Source: Mycobacterium sp. HUMS_12744610 (GTDB taxonomy: Bacteria; Actinomycetota; Actinomycetes; Mycobacteriales; Mycobacteriaceae). From it: a DNA stretch of 64,000 bases. Where the stretch lies: assembly GCF_041206865.1 (NCBI RefSeq), contig NZ_JBGEDP010000001.1, forward strand, positions 620,001 through 684,000, in the 5' to 3' direction. A program made the position numbers and the translations under genes. Below are positions 54,766-64,000 of this stretch, piece after piece (within the stretch, counting starts at the first letter, position 1; every line of letters begins with the position of its first letter). Below the pieces are notes generated by a model. That model did no database searches. It was not told the origin of the DNA and saw only the letters and a program-made list of their open reading frames with translations.

Positions 54766-56183
54766 GTGAGCGTTCCGAACGTGCTGGCCTCCCGCTACGC
54801 CAGCGCCGAGATGGTCGCGATCTGGTCGCCGGAGGCCAAGGTCGCCGCCGAGCGGCGGCTCTGGCTGGCCGTGCTGCGGGCCCAGGCGGAATTGGGCGTT
54901 CCCGTGCCCGCGGAGGTGATCGCCGACTACGAGCGGGTGCTCGACGACGTGGACCTCGCCTCGATCGCGGCACGGGAACGCGCCCTGCGCCACGACGTCA
55001 AAGCCCGCATCGAGGAATTCAATGCGCTGGCCGGCCACGAGCACGTGCACAAGGGGATGACCAGCCGCGACCTGACCGAGAACGTCGAGCAGCTGCAAAT
55101 CCGGCGGTCGCTGGAACTGGTCTTCTCACACGGGATTGCGGTGGTGGCGCGCCTCGCCGAGCACGCGGTGACCTATCGGGACCTGGTGATGGCCGGGCGC
55201 AGCCACAACGTCGCCGCGCAGGCCACCACACTGGGCAAGCGCTTCGCCTCGGCGGCGCAGGAGACCCTGATCGCGTTGACCCGGCTGCGCGAGCTGATCG
55301 ACCGGTACCCACTGCGCGGGATCAAGGGCCCGATGGGCACTGCGCAGGACATGCTCGACCTGCTCGACGGCGATGCGGCCACACTGGGCGTGCTCGAGCG
55401 CCGGGTGGCCGCGTTCCTGGGCTTCACAACGGTTTTGACGAGCGTCGGGCAGGTCTATCCCCGGTCGCTGGACCACGACGTGATCTCCGCCCTGGTGCAG
55501 CTGGGCGCCGGGCCGTCGTCGCTGGCCCACACGATCCGGCTGATGGCCGGACACGAACTGGTCACCGAGGGCTTCGCGCCGGGGCAGGTCGGCTCGTCGG
55601 CGATGCCCACAAGATGAACACCCGCAGCTGCGAGCGGGTCAACGGGCTGCAGGTGGTGCTGCGCGGCTATGCCTCGATGGCTGCCGAGCTGGCCGGGGCG
55701 CAGTGGAACGAAGGCGACGTGTTCTGCTCGGTGGTGCGGCGGGTGGCGTTGCCGGACAGCTTCTTTGCCGTCGACGGGCAGATCGAGACGTTTTTGACCG
55801 TGCTCGACGAGTTCGGCGCCTACCCGGCGGTGATCACCCGCGAGCTGGACCGCTACCTGCCGTTCCTGGCCACCACCAGGGTGCTGATCGCGGCGGTGCG
55901 CGCCGGGATGGGGCGCGAGGCCGCCCACCACGTGATCCGCGAACACGCCGTGGCCACGGCGCTGGACATGCGCGAACGCGGCGCCGAGCCCGACCTGCTG
56001 GAGCGGCTGGCCGCCGATGCGCGGCTGCCGCTGGACCGTGCGGCGCTGGACGCCGCGCTGGCCGACAAGAAGGCCTTCACCGGGGCCGCCGGTGATCAGG
56101 TCGACGAGGTCGTGGCCGCGGTGGACGCGCTGGTGGCCCGCCATCCCGACGCCGCCAAATACCGTCCGGGGGCGATCCTGTGA
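54766..56183 (+). pseudogene. purB: Adenylosuccinate lyase PurB, interrupted by a single-base frameshift
   Basis: The two parts are GTG 54766 to TGA 55617 (283 residues) and ATG 55614 to 56183 (189 residues). Together they make a complete 472-residue PurB. The break is inside the signature loop: family members read SSAMPHKMNTRSCE, but the sequence has CCC at 55606-55608 where four C are expected, giving SSAMPTR-stop. Upstream motifs (TSRDLTENVEQLQ, MAGRSHNVAAQATT) are intact. Because PurB makes AMP and AICAR and is essential, a sequencing error in the C run is the first explanation. The new stop overlaps the ATG of part two (ATGA), so coupled translation of two halves is a remote alternative. 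Confidence 0.93.
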
Positions 56184-57433
56184 GTCCGGCGCTCGCGGAA
56201 ATCGACTTCACCGATCTGGATAACTTCGCCCGCGGCTTTCCGCACGAGCTGTTCGCCGTGCACCGCCGCGAGGCGCCGGTCTACTGGCACGAGCCGACCG
56301 ACAACACCCCCGACGGCGAGGGCTTCTGGTCCGTCGCCACGTACGCGGAAACGCTTGCGGTGCTGAAGGACCCGGTGACGTATTCGTCGGTGACCGGCGG
56401 GGAGCGGCCGTTCGGCGGCACCCTGCTGCAGGATCTGGCCATCGCAGGCCAGGTGCTCAACATGATGGACGACCCGCGGCACTCGCAGATCCGGCGCCTG
56501 GTCAGTTCCGGGCTGACGCCGCGGATGATCCGGCGCGTCGAGGACGACCTGCGCGCCCGGGCCCGCGTTCTGCTGGATGCGGTGGTGGCCGGTGAGCCGT
56601 TCGACTTCCTGGTCGACATCGCCGCCGAGCTGCCGATGCAGATGATCTGCATCCTGCTGGGTGTGCCCGAGTCCGAGCGGCATTGGCTGTTCGAGGCCAT
56701 CGAGCCACAATTCGACTTCGGCGGCTCGCGCAAGGCCAAATTGTCGCAGCTGTCGGCCGAGCAGGCCGGATCGCGGATGTACGCCTACGGCCAGGAGTTG
56801 ATCGCCGCCAAGCGCGCCGAGCCGACCGACGACATGCTGTCCGTCGTCGCCAACGCAATGCTGGAGGACGCCGACAACACCGATGGGGCGCCGGCCCTGT
56901 CGGACCTCGAACTCTACCTGTTCTTCAGCCTGCTTTTCAGCGCCGGTGCCGAGACGACGCGCAATGCGGTCGCCGGCGGGTTGTTGGCGCTGGCCGAGCA
57001 TCCCGACCAATTGCGTTTGCTGCGTGGGGATTTCGGGATGCTGCCCACGGCCGTCGAGGAAATGGTGCGGTGGACCTCGCCGTCGCCGTCGAAGCGGCGG
57101 ACCGCGACCCGCGACGTCACGCTGGGCGGCCAGCCGGTCCGGGCGGGACAGAAGGTCCAGATCTGGGAGGGCTCGGCCAATCGCGACCCCGGTGTCTTCG
57201 ACCGCGCCGACGAGTTAGACGTCGCCCGAAAGCCCAATCCCCACCTGGGTTTCGGGCAGGGAGTGCACTACTGCCTGGGCGCCAACCTGGCCCGGCTCGA
57301 GCTGCGGGTACTGTTCGAGGAGCTGTTCACGCGTTTCGGTGCCGTCCACGTCGTGCGACCCGCCGAATGGACGCGCAGCAATCGGCACACCGGCATCCGG
57401 CACCTCGTCGTGGAGCTGCGCCGAACGCCATGA
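56180..57433 (+). CDS. cyp126: Cytochrome P450 CYP126
   Basis: The 417-residue P450 has the I-helix [17 protein letters not shown], an ExxR-type region ([15 protein letters not shown]) and the haem loop [17 protein letters not shown] with the axial cysteine. Start GTG at 56180 overlaps the purB stop by 4 nt, the same coupling as in M. tuberculosis. No ferredoxin is adjacent, so the redox partner must come from elsewhere. Azole and phenolic ligands are known for the M. tuberculosis enzyme; the natural substrate is unclear. Confidence 0.94.
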   Translation: MSPALAEIDFTDLDNFARGFPHELFAVHRREAPVYWHEPTDNTPDGEGFWSVATYAETLAVLKDPVTYSSVTGGERPFGGTLLQDLAIAGQVLNMMDDPRHSQIRRLVSSGLTPRMIRRVEDDLRARARVLLDAVVAGEPFDFLVDIAAELPMQMICILLGVPESERHWLFEAIEPQFDFGGSRKAKLSQLSAEQAGSRMYAYGQELIAAKRAEPTDDMLSVVANAMLEDADNTDGAPALSDLELYLFFSLLFSAGAETTRNAVAGGLLALAEHPDQLRLLRGDFGMLPTAVEEMVRWTSPSPSKRRTATRDVTLGGQPVRAGQKVQIWEGSANRDPGVFDRADELDVARKPNPHLGFGQGVHYCLGANLARLELRVLFEELFTRFGAVHVVRPAEWTRSNRHTGIRHLVVELRRTP

Positions 57434-57687
57434 CGAACCGGCTCGCCGTCGTCGAGCCGTCATCGGCAGCTCAAAGCGATGGCCCACAGCGTATTCGGAC
57501 GGTCGCGCGCCGACGACGTCAAGCCGAGCGCAACCCGGATGCCACAGCGGCAGCGCCGAACTCCACGGCTGGTATCTGCAGCCGGCCGGTTGACGAAGAA
57601 TTCCCTTGCCCATGGAAACAATGTGTCTAAGTGTGTATACACTGGAATTCTTCCAAAGATCTAGCCTGATCCGCGGCGGGGCGAGCG

Positions 57688-57753
57688 ATGTCGTATGTGT
57701 TGGTGGTTCCGGAGGTACCAGGGACTTCGGGCGCGGCGAATGTCACTCAATGA
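57688..57753 (+). pseudogene. PE-family gene start, truncated
   Basis: The 21-codon ORF begins MSYVLVVPEV, the classic PE start, then reads PGTSGAANVTQ and stops. The rest of the PE domain is missing; the IS256-type remnant follows on the minus strand, with its reading ending at 57743. It looks like a PE gene cut by insertion and decay. Confidence 0.7.
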
Positions 57754-58677
57754 GTGCGAAAATCCGCGTGGCCCAATCGGTCGCCGCGGCTTCCATCACG
57801 GGGATCTCGGCACCGCCCGCTGAGGAAGCGTCAGCGGTCATTGCGGCGGTATTTCCGCCCATGCGCAGATCTCTCTTCCGCAGGGCCGCACCGGCCGTCC
57901 ACGCTGTGTCCTTCTCGGGTAGATGCCCCGCGGCGTGCCGTCGCTCATCCAGCGTGCACCGTCGAGTTAACGCCTTGGCCTGAACACTTCCCGCATGGCC
58001 CCCGACACCGTCGATTATCATCACCGGCCCATCCTGGAAGCGCAGGCCCGGGCGACCGGGTTGGCCAACAGGGTACGCATGACGGTCTTGTTCTCAGGTG
58101 GAACCGCCCCGCAGGCCGACCGGCACCTTCGGCCCGTCAGCGATGATGACCGGCGCGACCGCCGCACACCGTTCGGTCATGTGCTCGCCATCGCGCATGA
58201 GCGTCTTGACGTCCATTCCCGCACGTCGCGGGCCATCCTCTCGGCCAGCGCGGTCTCGGTCTGATCCAGAATCGACGCACCGTCGCCGACGCAATTCATG
58301 GATTTTCCTGTACCGCTGGTTTTCAGTGATCGGTTCGGGGTATGAGCATGTCGGCGGGCGGCCAAACCGGCCGGTATCCGTCCCATCATCACCTCAGAAA
58401 GCAGGTCCTCGACGGCAAGATGCGTGTAACTGGTCAGCGGCAACTCGTGCCCGTCGACGGTCGGTGCCCGCGACCGGGCTGGCCTGATCACCGCCAGCGC
58501 TTCACGCCCGGAACCGGCGATATCGGTCATCGCCAAATGGACCTGCCCTCGGTAGCGCGGCAGTCTCACATGTGTCAGCGGAAAAGCCGCTCGGTACGGC
58601 TTTGCTGGCGGCACCCGCCGCGCCCGCTCAGGGATCACCTCATCGGCGTAGTGAGCAACGGTTGTGTAACGGCGCAC
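57743..58677 (-). pseudogene. Decayed IS256/Mutator-type transposase
   Basis: Three minus-strand frames carry Mutator-type pieces in order. 58177-58677 has VDGHELPLTSYTHLAVEDLL and then TETALAERMARDV; 58094-58294 has DVKTLMRDGEHMTER with the Asp-Gly pair and GPKVPVGLRGGST; 57743-58024 has MMIIDGVGGHAGSVQAKAL and RRCTLDERRHAAGHLPE. At least two frameshifts separate them and the C-terminus is cut, so the element is dead. Terminal repeats were not identified. Confidence 0.75.
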
Positions 58678-59247
58678 CCAGATGCAGTTCCTTGATCACC
58701 GGAAGCGTGGTAAGGTTGGTACTAGCGTTAGTTATTTCTTCCAGGCAGCGGGGGCGAAGTTGGCTGGCAACGGGTGGGCGCCCTTGGCGCCGGCGACCTC
58801 AACCTGTCTCGTTCGGGAGCGACTTCAAGTGTTGCGGCCGGTGAGGGCGACTGCAGTGGCTTGCAGCTCTGTCTCCCGGGTTTCGCCGTTCCGCCATGAG
58901 GTGCTCGTTGCCGGTGTTGGGGGGGCGCGGGTCGGCGCGCCAGGGGTGCTTGCTTCGGTGGTCGGAAACCGTGCTCAGGCCACAGCCTGTGAACCTACTC
59001 CCGCGCGATGTGCCACCGCTGCAGACGGTAGGCCAAATGGGCGCCCGGTTCGGCGAGCAGCGATCCAAGGCGACCGCGGCCCTCAACGAATCAGGGATGC
59101 CGTCGGCGCAGGGGACTGTCACGTTGACGGGCCCATTTCTGGTTATTGCCCCTCACCCGCTGGGCACAGTCTTCCAACGTCGCCTCGCCCACGGGTTGAC
59201 ATGGTCCGTCCCGCTTCTGGCGTGCGCCATTTTGGTAGGCGTCGGTG
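58678..59247. other. Region without a recognised gene
   Basis: These roughly 570 bp show no recognisable protein family or RNA in any frame. ORFs here are short and of mixed composition. The 3' part must hold the promoter of the desaturase gene. It may be further mobile-element debris. Confidence 0.4.
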
Positions 59248-60555
59248 ATGACGAGGCTCGGTTTTGAAGGAAGCGCGCCTACGAGAACTGGGATCACACT
59301 TCATCGTCGTACCGCGCGCGATCCCTCCGGCATCCCTGGCTTGGCGGTTCCCACCCTCGCACTCTTCTTCGGTTCGTTCCTCTTGTGGGTGATCGCAGCG
59401 CTCGTGGTCATCGACCGGGACTTCAGCCGCTTGTGGTTAGCCCTCACCCTCCCGGTCCAAGCGCTTGTCACCTATGGGATGTTCACCGTTTTGCATGAAT
59501 CGATCCACCACACGGTTGGGCGCCCGAAATGGCTGAATGGAACGATCGGACGTTGCGCGATGCCGTTCGTGGCGTTGTGGGCGACGTACCCGACGATGAA
59601 ATTCATCCACCTGGAGCATCACCGGCACGCTAACGACCATAGCGGTAAGGATCCCGACGCGTGGGCCACCGCAGGCCCGCGCTGGCTACTCCCTTTGCGC
59701 TGGTTGAGCATCGACGGCCAGTACGCCCTGTTCTATCTGCTTCACATGAAAGATCGGCCGCGCCGAGAGAAGACCTGGCTGATGGTCAACCATGTCGCAG
59801 TGGCGGCAGCGTTGATCCTCTTGGTGGCCACCGGATACGGAACGGATTTGGTGCTGCTGTATCTGATACCCCAACGCATCGGCATGGGTCTGCTCGCCTG
59901 TTGGTTTGACTGGTTGCCTCATCATGGCCTGCGCGCTACCCCGGCGAGCGACAGATTCGGTGTCGCTCGCCTACGGGTCGGGCATGAGTGGCTGCTCAAC
60001 CTGCTTCTCATCGGCCAGAACTATCACCTACTGCACCACATCGATCCGAAGACCCCTTTCTATCGGTACGTGAAGCAGTGGCGTCGGAACGAAGCCGATT
60101 ACCTCAATGACAGTGTGGTGATCACTACGCTGTGGGGCCGAGAATTGACGTTGTTGCAGTACCGAAGTCGTCGTTCCGTCAACCGACGGGAACGCGGCGC
60201 CGACTGTCGAGCGCTTGCGCCCGTCGACCGCTCGTCGACGGCGACGGTGACGCTAGACGGCGTCACCACGCGTTTCACGACAGGACAATACGAATCGCTG
60301 CTGGATGCCGCGCTGCGCGCAGGGGTTGCCGCGCCTTACCTGTGCATGGAGGGCGTCTGCGGCACGTGTAAGGCGAAGCTGGTGAGCGGAAGCCTGGACA
60401 TGACTTCCAATCGGGCGCCCAGCGAGGCCGACCGGGCCGAGGGGTGGGTGCTCACCTGTCAGTCCAGGATTTCAAGCGGCTCGGCCCATGTGGACTTCGA
60501 CGCCCAGCGCCATCCTCGTCCGGTTGGGTCCAACCTGCGGTGTGACCATGGGTGA
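59248..60555 (+). CDS. Membrane fatty-acid-desaturase/hydroxylase fused to a 2Fe-2S ferredoxin
   Basis: This roughly 435-residue fusion is membrane-bound. Residues about 1-300 form a di-iron desaturase/hydroxylase with the histidine boxes HESIHH, HLEHHRHAND and YHLLHHIDP, and hydrophobic segments near 30-70, 165-215 and 235-260. Residues about 330-420 are a plant-type 2Fe-2S domain with CMEGVCGTCKAKL and the final cysteine in WVLTCQSR. The architecture resembles carotenoid/beta-ring hydroxylases or acyl desaturases with a built-in electron carrier; an NAD(P)H reductase domain is absent. ATG 59248 is chosen, with GTG at 59245 possible. The next gene overlaps by 8 nt. Confidence 0.9.
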   Translation: MTRLGFEGSAPTRTGITLHRRTARDPSGIPGLAVPTLALFFGSFLLWVIAALVVIDRDFSRLWLALTLPVQALVTYGMFTVLHESIHHTVGRPKWLNGTIGRCAMPFVALWATYPTMKFIHLEHHRHANDHSGKDPDAWATAGPRWLLPLRWLSIDGQYALFYLLHMKDRPRREKTWLMVNHVAVAAALILLVATGYGTDLVLLYLIPQRIGMGLLACWFDWLPHHGLRATPASDRFGVARLRVGHEWLLNLLLIGQNYHLLHHIDPKTPFYRYVKQWRRNEADYLNDSVVITTLWGRELTLLQYRSRRSVNRRERGADCRALAPVDRSSTATVTLDGVTTRFTTGQYESLLDAALRAGVAAPYLCMEGVCGTCKAKLVSGSLDMTSNRAPSEADRAEGWVLTCQSRISSGSAHVDFDAQRHPRPVGSNLRCDHG

Positions 60556-61831
60556 CGCATTCGATGCTGTGGTCGTGGGTTCCGGCCCGGCCGGCTGCAC
60601 TGCGGCAATCCTGCTCGGTCGCGCGGGGCTGCGGGTCGCGTTGCTGGAAGCTCATCGAGACATCAACCACTACAAGCGGCTTTGCACGCACAGCGTGCGG
60701 TCGAGTGCACTGCCGACACTGCGGCGGCTGGGATTTGCCGAACTCTTCGACGGCCATCGCGCGATCCGCACCCGCGACAGGAATTGGACGAGGTACGGAT
60801 GGGTCGGGGACGTCGATGACGAGCGCCTACCCGGCCACGGCTACAACATTCCCCGCCGCGTGATGGATCCATTGCTACGCAGAACCGCGGCGGCGGCGCC
60901 CGGGGTGGAGCTTATGCTCGGGACGCGCCTCAGCGAACTGACGGTCGACGAAAGCGGCCGAGTCAACGGCGTCGTTGCTTCGATCGACAATTCACCGCGG
61001 CGAATCGGGACCAGGCTCGTCATCGGGGCCGACGGAAGTGTGTCGAAGGTCGCCAAAATCGCCAACCTTCCCGGCAAGGTGTCGCACAACAACCGATTCT
61101 GTTACTTCGCTGAATACCACAATGTCGAAATGCCTTCGTGGTGCACCACCGCGATGTGGTTCCTCAACCCCGACGTTGCCTATGTGTTCCGTAATCACGG
61201 TGGCATGACGCTGTTGACTGCCATGCCGGTCAAGGAGCGCTTAGGTGAATTCCGTCGTAATCCTGAGGCCGCGCTGTTGACGACCATCCAAAGCCTGCCG
61301 GACGGCCCTGACGTGTCGAAGGCGGAGCGGGTGTCCAACGTGATCGGCACCCAGGATTACCCGTTCGTCACCCGCAAGCGCATCGTCGCTCCGGGTGTGG
61401 CGTTGCTCGGCGACGCGGCAATGGTGGGGGACCCGCTGTGGGGCACCGGATGTGGTTGGGCATTCCAATCCGCAGAATGGCTTTGCGACGCGGTGAAAGA
61501 GGCGCTCCTCGAGGGAAGTCCGCGACGGATCGACGCCGCGGCACGCCACTACCAATGGCGGCATAGACGACTGGTCCGACTGGATCAGCTCGTCAACATC
61601 GCCTTCGCCAACAGAGACGATTTCAACGCGCTGCAGCATCTGTTGTGGGCAGCCGCGCCTCACGACCGCAGAGTGGCCGAAGCGATGCTGGCAGTCGGTT
61701 GCCGCCTTCGTTCACCTGCGACGCTGGTCTCACCGACGGTCTTGCTTCGTGCGACAGCAGCAGTACTGCGGCACCCGCCCGTGCGTATACGCGACGCGAA
61801 GAACGAAGAAGGCGAACGGGTTACGCGGTGA
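60548..61831 (+). CDS. FAD-dependent oxidoreductase, geranylgeranyl-reductase/monooxygenase-like
   Basis: The 427-residue flavoprotein has an N-terminal FAD motif (DAVVVGSGPAGCTAAILLGR), the RLVIGADGSVSKVAK segment and a GVALLGDAAMVGDPLWGTG motif, the second FAD site of the PHBH/GG-reductase group. It has no NAD(P) domain typical of ferredoxin reductases. Translation is coupled to the desaturase-ferredoxin fusion (ATG inside the end of that gene). It could modify the same substrate as the desaturase. The substrate is unknown. Confidence 0.88.
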   Translation: MGDAFDAVVVGSGPAGCTAAILLGRAGLRVALLEAHRDINHYKRLCTHSVRSSALPTLRRLGFAELFDGHRAIRTRDRNWTRYGWVGDVDDERLPGHGYNIPRRVMDPLLRRTAAAAPGVELMLGTRLSELTVDESGRVNGVVASIDNSPRRIGTRLVIGADGSVSKVAKIANLPGKVSHNNRFCYFAEYHNVEMPSWCTTAMWFLNPDVAYVFRNHGGMTLLTAMPVKERLGEFRRNPEAALLTTIQSLPDGPDVSKAERVSNVIGTQDYPFVTRKRIVAPGVALLGDAAMVGDPLWGTGCGWAFQSAEWLCDAVKEALLEGSPRRIDAAARHYQWRHRRLVRLDQLVNIAFANRDDFNALQHLLWAAAPHDRRVAEAMLAVGCRLRSPATLVSPTVLLRATAAVLRHPPVRIRDAKNEEGERVTR

Positions 61832-62114
61832 CGGAGATCGCGCAGACGTCCGTCGACGGGAATGTTCCCGGACTGCGCGACCACGCCGCGGCCGTTGTGT
61901 CGTCTCGTCGTCGCCGTGCTCTTGTTTAGCCTTCCTGCCCACTGCGTGGGGCGCAGGACTCTCACGAGCCACGGGCAACCGATCGGGATCGGGACAACGG
62001 CACCCGAGGTCGGTTTCATTACGGCGATAACCGGGAACTCGGCCCCTGGTTTTTGGTAAGTTCCGTGATGCCACGCTGTTGTTGCAGTGTTGGGTATATC
62101 CGGGGGAGGTCGCT

Positions 62115-63917
62115 GTGTCGTTTGTGATGGTCACGCCGGAGGTGGTGTCGGCGGCGGCGTCTGATCTGGCGAACATCGGTTCGTTGATTGATTCGGCCAA
62201 TGCGGGGGCTGCTGGTAACATCACTGCTATTCCGGCGGCGGCCGCTGATGAGGTGTCGGCGGAAATCGCTGCGTTGTTTTCGGCGCACGCGCAGGGTTAT
62301 CAGCAACTCAGCGCGCAGGCCGCGCTGTTTCACCAGCAATTTGTTGAAGCTATGGGTGCGGGCGCGGGGACATACGCGGCCAGCGAATTCAATGTGGTCC
62401 AGACGATGGCTGGCGCGGTTCCCGCTTTGGGTGTGGACTTCAGTGCTGGGTTGTCGGGGTTGGAGGCCAGCCTGACGGCTGGCATTAACGGGGTCGGGGC
62501 AAGCCTTGCGGGCAGTTTGTCTGGCAGTTTGTCCGGCAGCCTGTCGGGTTTGGCGCCGTTGGGTGCGGTGCTGGGCGCTGATCTCAGTGGTGGGCTGGCG
62601 GCGCTGGGGCAGACCGGTGGTGTGTTGTCGGCCGGGTTGAGTGCGGGGTTGCCCGTGTTGGCGGGCAGTGTGGGTGCGAGTTTGCAGGGTCTTGCCGGTG
62701 GTCTTTCCGGGGTGGCGGGCACTGTGGGTAGCGGTTTGTACGATGTGGCCGGCGCTTTGGGGGTGGCGTTGCCGACCGCGTTGTCGGGCAGCCTTGGTGT
62801 TGGGTTGCCGGGGTTGGTGGCGAATCTGTCTGGCGTTCTGACGGCCGGTCTTACCGGGTTGAGCGCGGACCTGGGTGCGGTGTTGTCGGGCAGTTTTGGT
62901 GGCAGCCTTGGGCCGCTGGCGTCGTTGGGTACGGTGCTGGCGTCAACGGTGGGTGGCAGCTTGACGGCGTTGGGGCAGACCGGTGAGGTGCTGTTGGGCG
63001 GGCTTGGTGCTGTGGTGCCGGGCTTGTCGACGTTGTTGGGTGCGGGTTTGCCGGGTGTGGTGGCTGCGTTGACGGCGGGTTTCCCGGCGCTGAGTGGTGA
63101 GTTGGCCGTGCTGGCCGGCTTGGTGGGTCTGAACCCGGGGTTGGGTGCGAGCATTGCTGTGGGGCTCTCGGGTCTGGGTGCTCAGCTGGGCGCCACCGTG
63201 ACCGGCGCCCTGGCCGGTCTTCCTGGTCTTCCGGCGCTGCTGGTTTCGGCTGTGTCGCCGTTGCAGGCGTTGTTGACGGCGGGTTCGCCTACGGCGTTTC
63301 TTGCCGAACTGCAGGTGCTGGAGGGTGGTTTCAACACTGCTTTGCTCAACGCCGAAATTGGTTTCAACACAGTGTTGAACGCCGATCAGTTGGGGATCGA
63401 GCTGGCCTTGTTCGGCAATGTGGCCGACCCGGTGTTCAATGGTTTCTACAACGTGAGCAACATGTTGCTCGACAGCGTGGAGGCGACGTCCAACGCGCTG
63501 CTGGGTGTGACGTTCCCGGCTCCTTTCCTGGGTTTCACGGGGTTGACCGCTGGGGGCGCTCCGTTGGGTGGTGGTCCGTTCTTCGGGTTGTTGAACACAC
63601 TCGACACCGGTCTGATCGGCGCCCAGACGCAGTTCAACGCGAATTTGGTGGGCAGCGAGTTGGCTTTGGAGCAGGCCGTGTTCGGCACCAACACCGCTCT
63701 CAACGGTTCGGTGAACACCGTGTTCAACCTGGCCAATGCGTCTTTGGCCACCGGTGAGCAAAGCTTCAACGGGTACTTGGGCGGCTATGTCGAGCCGCTG
63801 ATCCCGTTGTTGCCCAACGGTGTGGGCACGAGTGTGGCCTTAGGCACCGGGGGCGGCATCGAAGGCCTGCTCAACCAAACCGTGCAACTGGGCATCGACC
63901 TTGGCGGCCTGCTCTAA
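62115..63917 (+). CDS. PE-family protein with Gly/Leu/Ser-rich repeat region
   Basis: The 600-residue protein starts with GTG at 62115 (SFVMVTPEVVSAAASDLANIG), chosen for the PE motif and a gggggagg ribosome site. The PE domain spans residues 1-95. Residues about 105-400 are a low-complexity array built on LxGxLSGxLxG and GLSGLxAxL units. The C-terminal part contains repeated FNTxLLNAE / FNANLVGSE segments, probably helical. It is likely an ESX-5-type surface protein. The function is unknown. Confidence 0.85.
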   Translation: MSFVMVTPEVVSAAASDLANIGSLIDSANAGAAGNITAIPAAAADEVSAEIAALFSAHAQGYQQLSAQAALFHQQFVEAMGAGAGTYAASEFNVVQTMAGAVPALGVDFSAGLSGLEASLTAGINGVGASLAGSLSGSLSGSLSGLAPLGAVLGADLSGGLAALGQTGGVLSAGLSAGLPVLAGSVGASLQGLAGGLSGVAGTVGSGLYDVAGALGVALPTALSGSLGVGLPGLVANLSGVLTAGLTGLSADLGAVLSGSFGGSLGPLASLGTVLASTVGGSLTALGQTGEVLLGGLGAVVPGLSTLLGAGLPGVVAALTAGFPALSGELAVLAGLVGLNPGLGASIAVGLSGLGAQLGATVTGALAGLPGLPALLVSAVSPLQALLTAGSPTAFLAELQVLEGGFNTALLNAEIGFNTVLNADQLGIELALFGNVADPVFNGFYNVSNMLLDSVEATSNALLGVTFPAPFLGFTGLTAGGAPLGGGPFFGLLNTLDTGLIGAQTQFNANLVGSELALEQAVFGTNTALNGSVNTVFNLANASLATGEQSFNGYLGGYVEPLIPLLPNGVGTSVALGTGGGIEGLLNQTVQLGIDLGGLL

Positions 63918-64000
63918 CCCGACCACCCGCCCGGCGCCCCCGCGCGCTACCGTCGCGACCTGGTTGGCGGCGAGCCTGTGGAGACCGCCGCTGGTCTATT

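Noticed and set aside
55600..55620. Programmed ribosomal frameshift in purB
   Set aside because: There is no slippery heptamer with a stem-loop, and PurB orthologues are read in one frame. A base-call error or mutation is simpler.
55614..56183. Second half of purB as an independent gene
   Set aside because: It begins in the middle of the PurB signature loop and matches the C-terminal part of the lyase, so it is the rest of a frameshifted gene, not a separate one.

Overview
The window is high-GC actinobacterial DNA and almost certainly a slow-growing Mycobacterium. It carries a complete mce4-type operon, PhoP and PhoR nearly identical to the tuberculosis-complex proteins, three PE-family proteins plus a PE stub, a CpsA ligase, an LpqH lipoprotein, and the gene order cyp51 / cyp123 / aldA / purD / ggtA / purB / cyp126. 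I matched this order from memory to M. tuberculosis H37Rv: 1-20.2 kb follows Rv3501c-Rv3484, and 26.9-57.4 kb follows Rv0754-Rv0778. These blocks are far apart in H37Rv. Here they are joined through a 6 kb stretch (20.5-26.8 kb) of gene fragments, a histidine-rich protein, an LpqH lipoprotein, a proline-rich VNTR gene and a secreted glycoside hydrolase.

Layout. 1-11.8 kb: mce4 steroid-import operon (yrbE4A end, yrbE4B, mce4A-F, two Mce-associated genes). It is interrupted between mce4E and mce4F by a 1,878-bp IS1634-type element inserted at the mce4E stop codon with a CTAG duplication. 11.8-20.2 kb: secreted protein, otsA, small ORFs and decayed sequence, an enoyl-CoA hydratase, two SDRs, a beta-hydroxyacid dehydrogenase and cpsA. 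20.5-26.8 kb: the junction region. 26.9-31.1 kb: PE protein with a phosphoglycerate-mutase domain, CDGP protein, PE protein with an alpha/beta hydrolase domain, DUF4383 protein. 31.3-34.5 kb: tRNA-Thr(TGT), a decapeptide-repeat protein, phoPR. 34.5-43.6 kb: minus-strand oxidative cluster (HIT, KSI-like, dienoyl-CoA-reductase-like, adhB, NTF2-like, ferredoxin, cyp51, SDR, cyp123, TetR). 43.8-49.2 kb: plus-strand aldA-SDR-HIBADH-CMD operon, glutathione peroxidase, purD. 49.2-57.4 kb: ggtA, exported esterase, TetR, amino-acid permease, DUF429 protein, purB (frameshifted) and cyp126. 57.4-64 kb: accessory end with a PE stub, a decayed IS256-type transposase, a two-gene module (desaturase-ferredoxin fusion plus FAD oxidoreductase) and a glycine/leucine/serine-rich PE protein.

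Functional reading. Mce4 imports sterols; adhB, ferredoxin, CYP51, CYP123 and neighbouring dehydrogenases form an oxidoreductase neighbourhood. The TetR gene and the divergent aldA operon share a matching inverted-repeat motif, and adhB has a KstR-like box upstream. PhoPR has a TCACAG-type inverted repeat in its promoter.

The items most worth a second look are the IS insertion in mce4, the single-base purB frameshift inside the fumarase/ASL signature, the desaturase-2Fe-2S fusion with its coupled FAD partner, the duplicated His-rich protein, and the putative operators. No CRISPR array, prophage or integrase was seen. Rv comparisons come from memory, not from a search.
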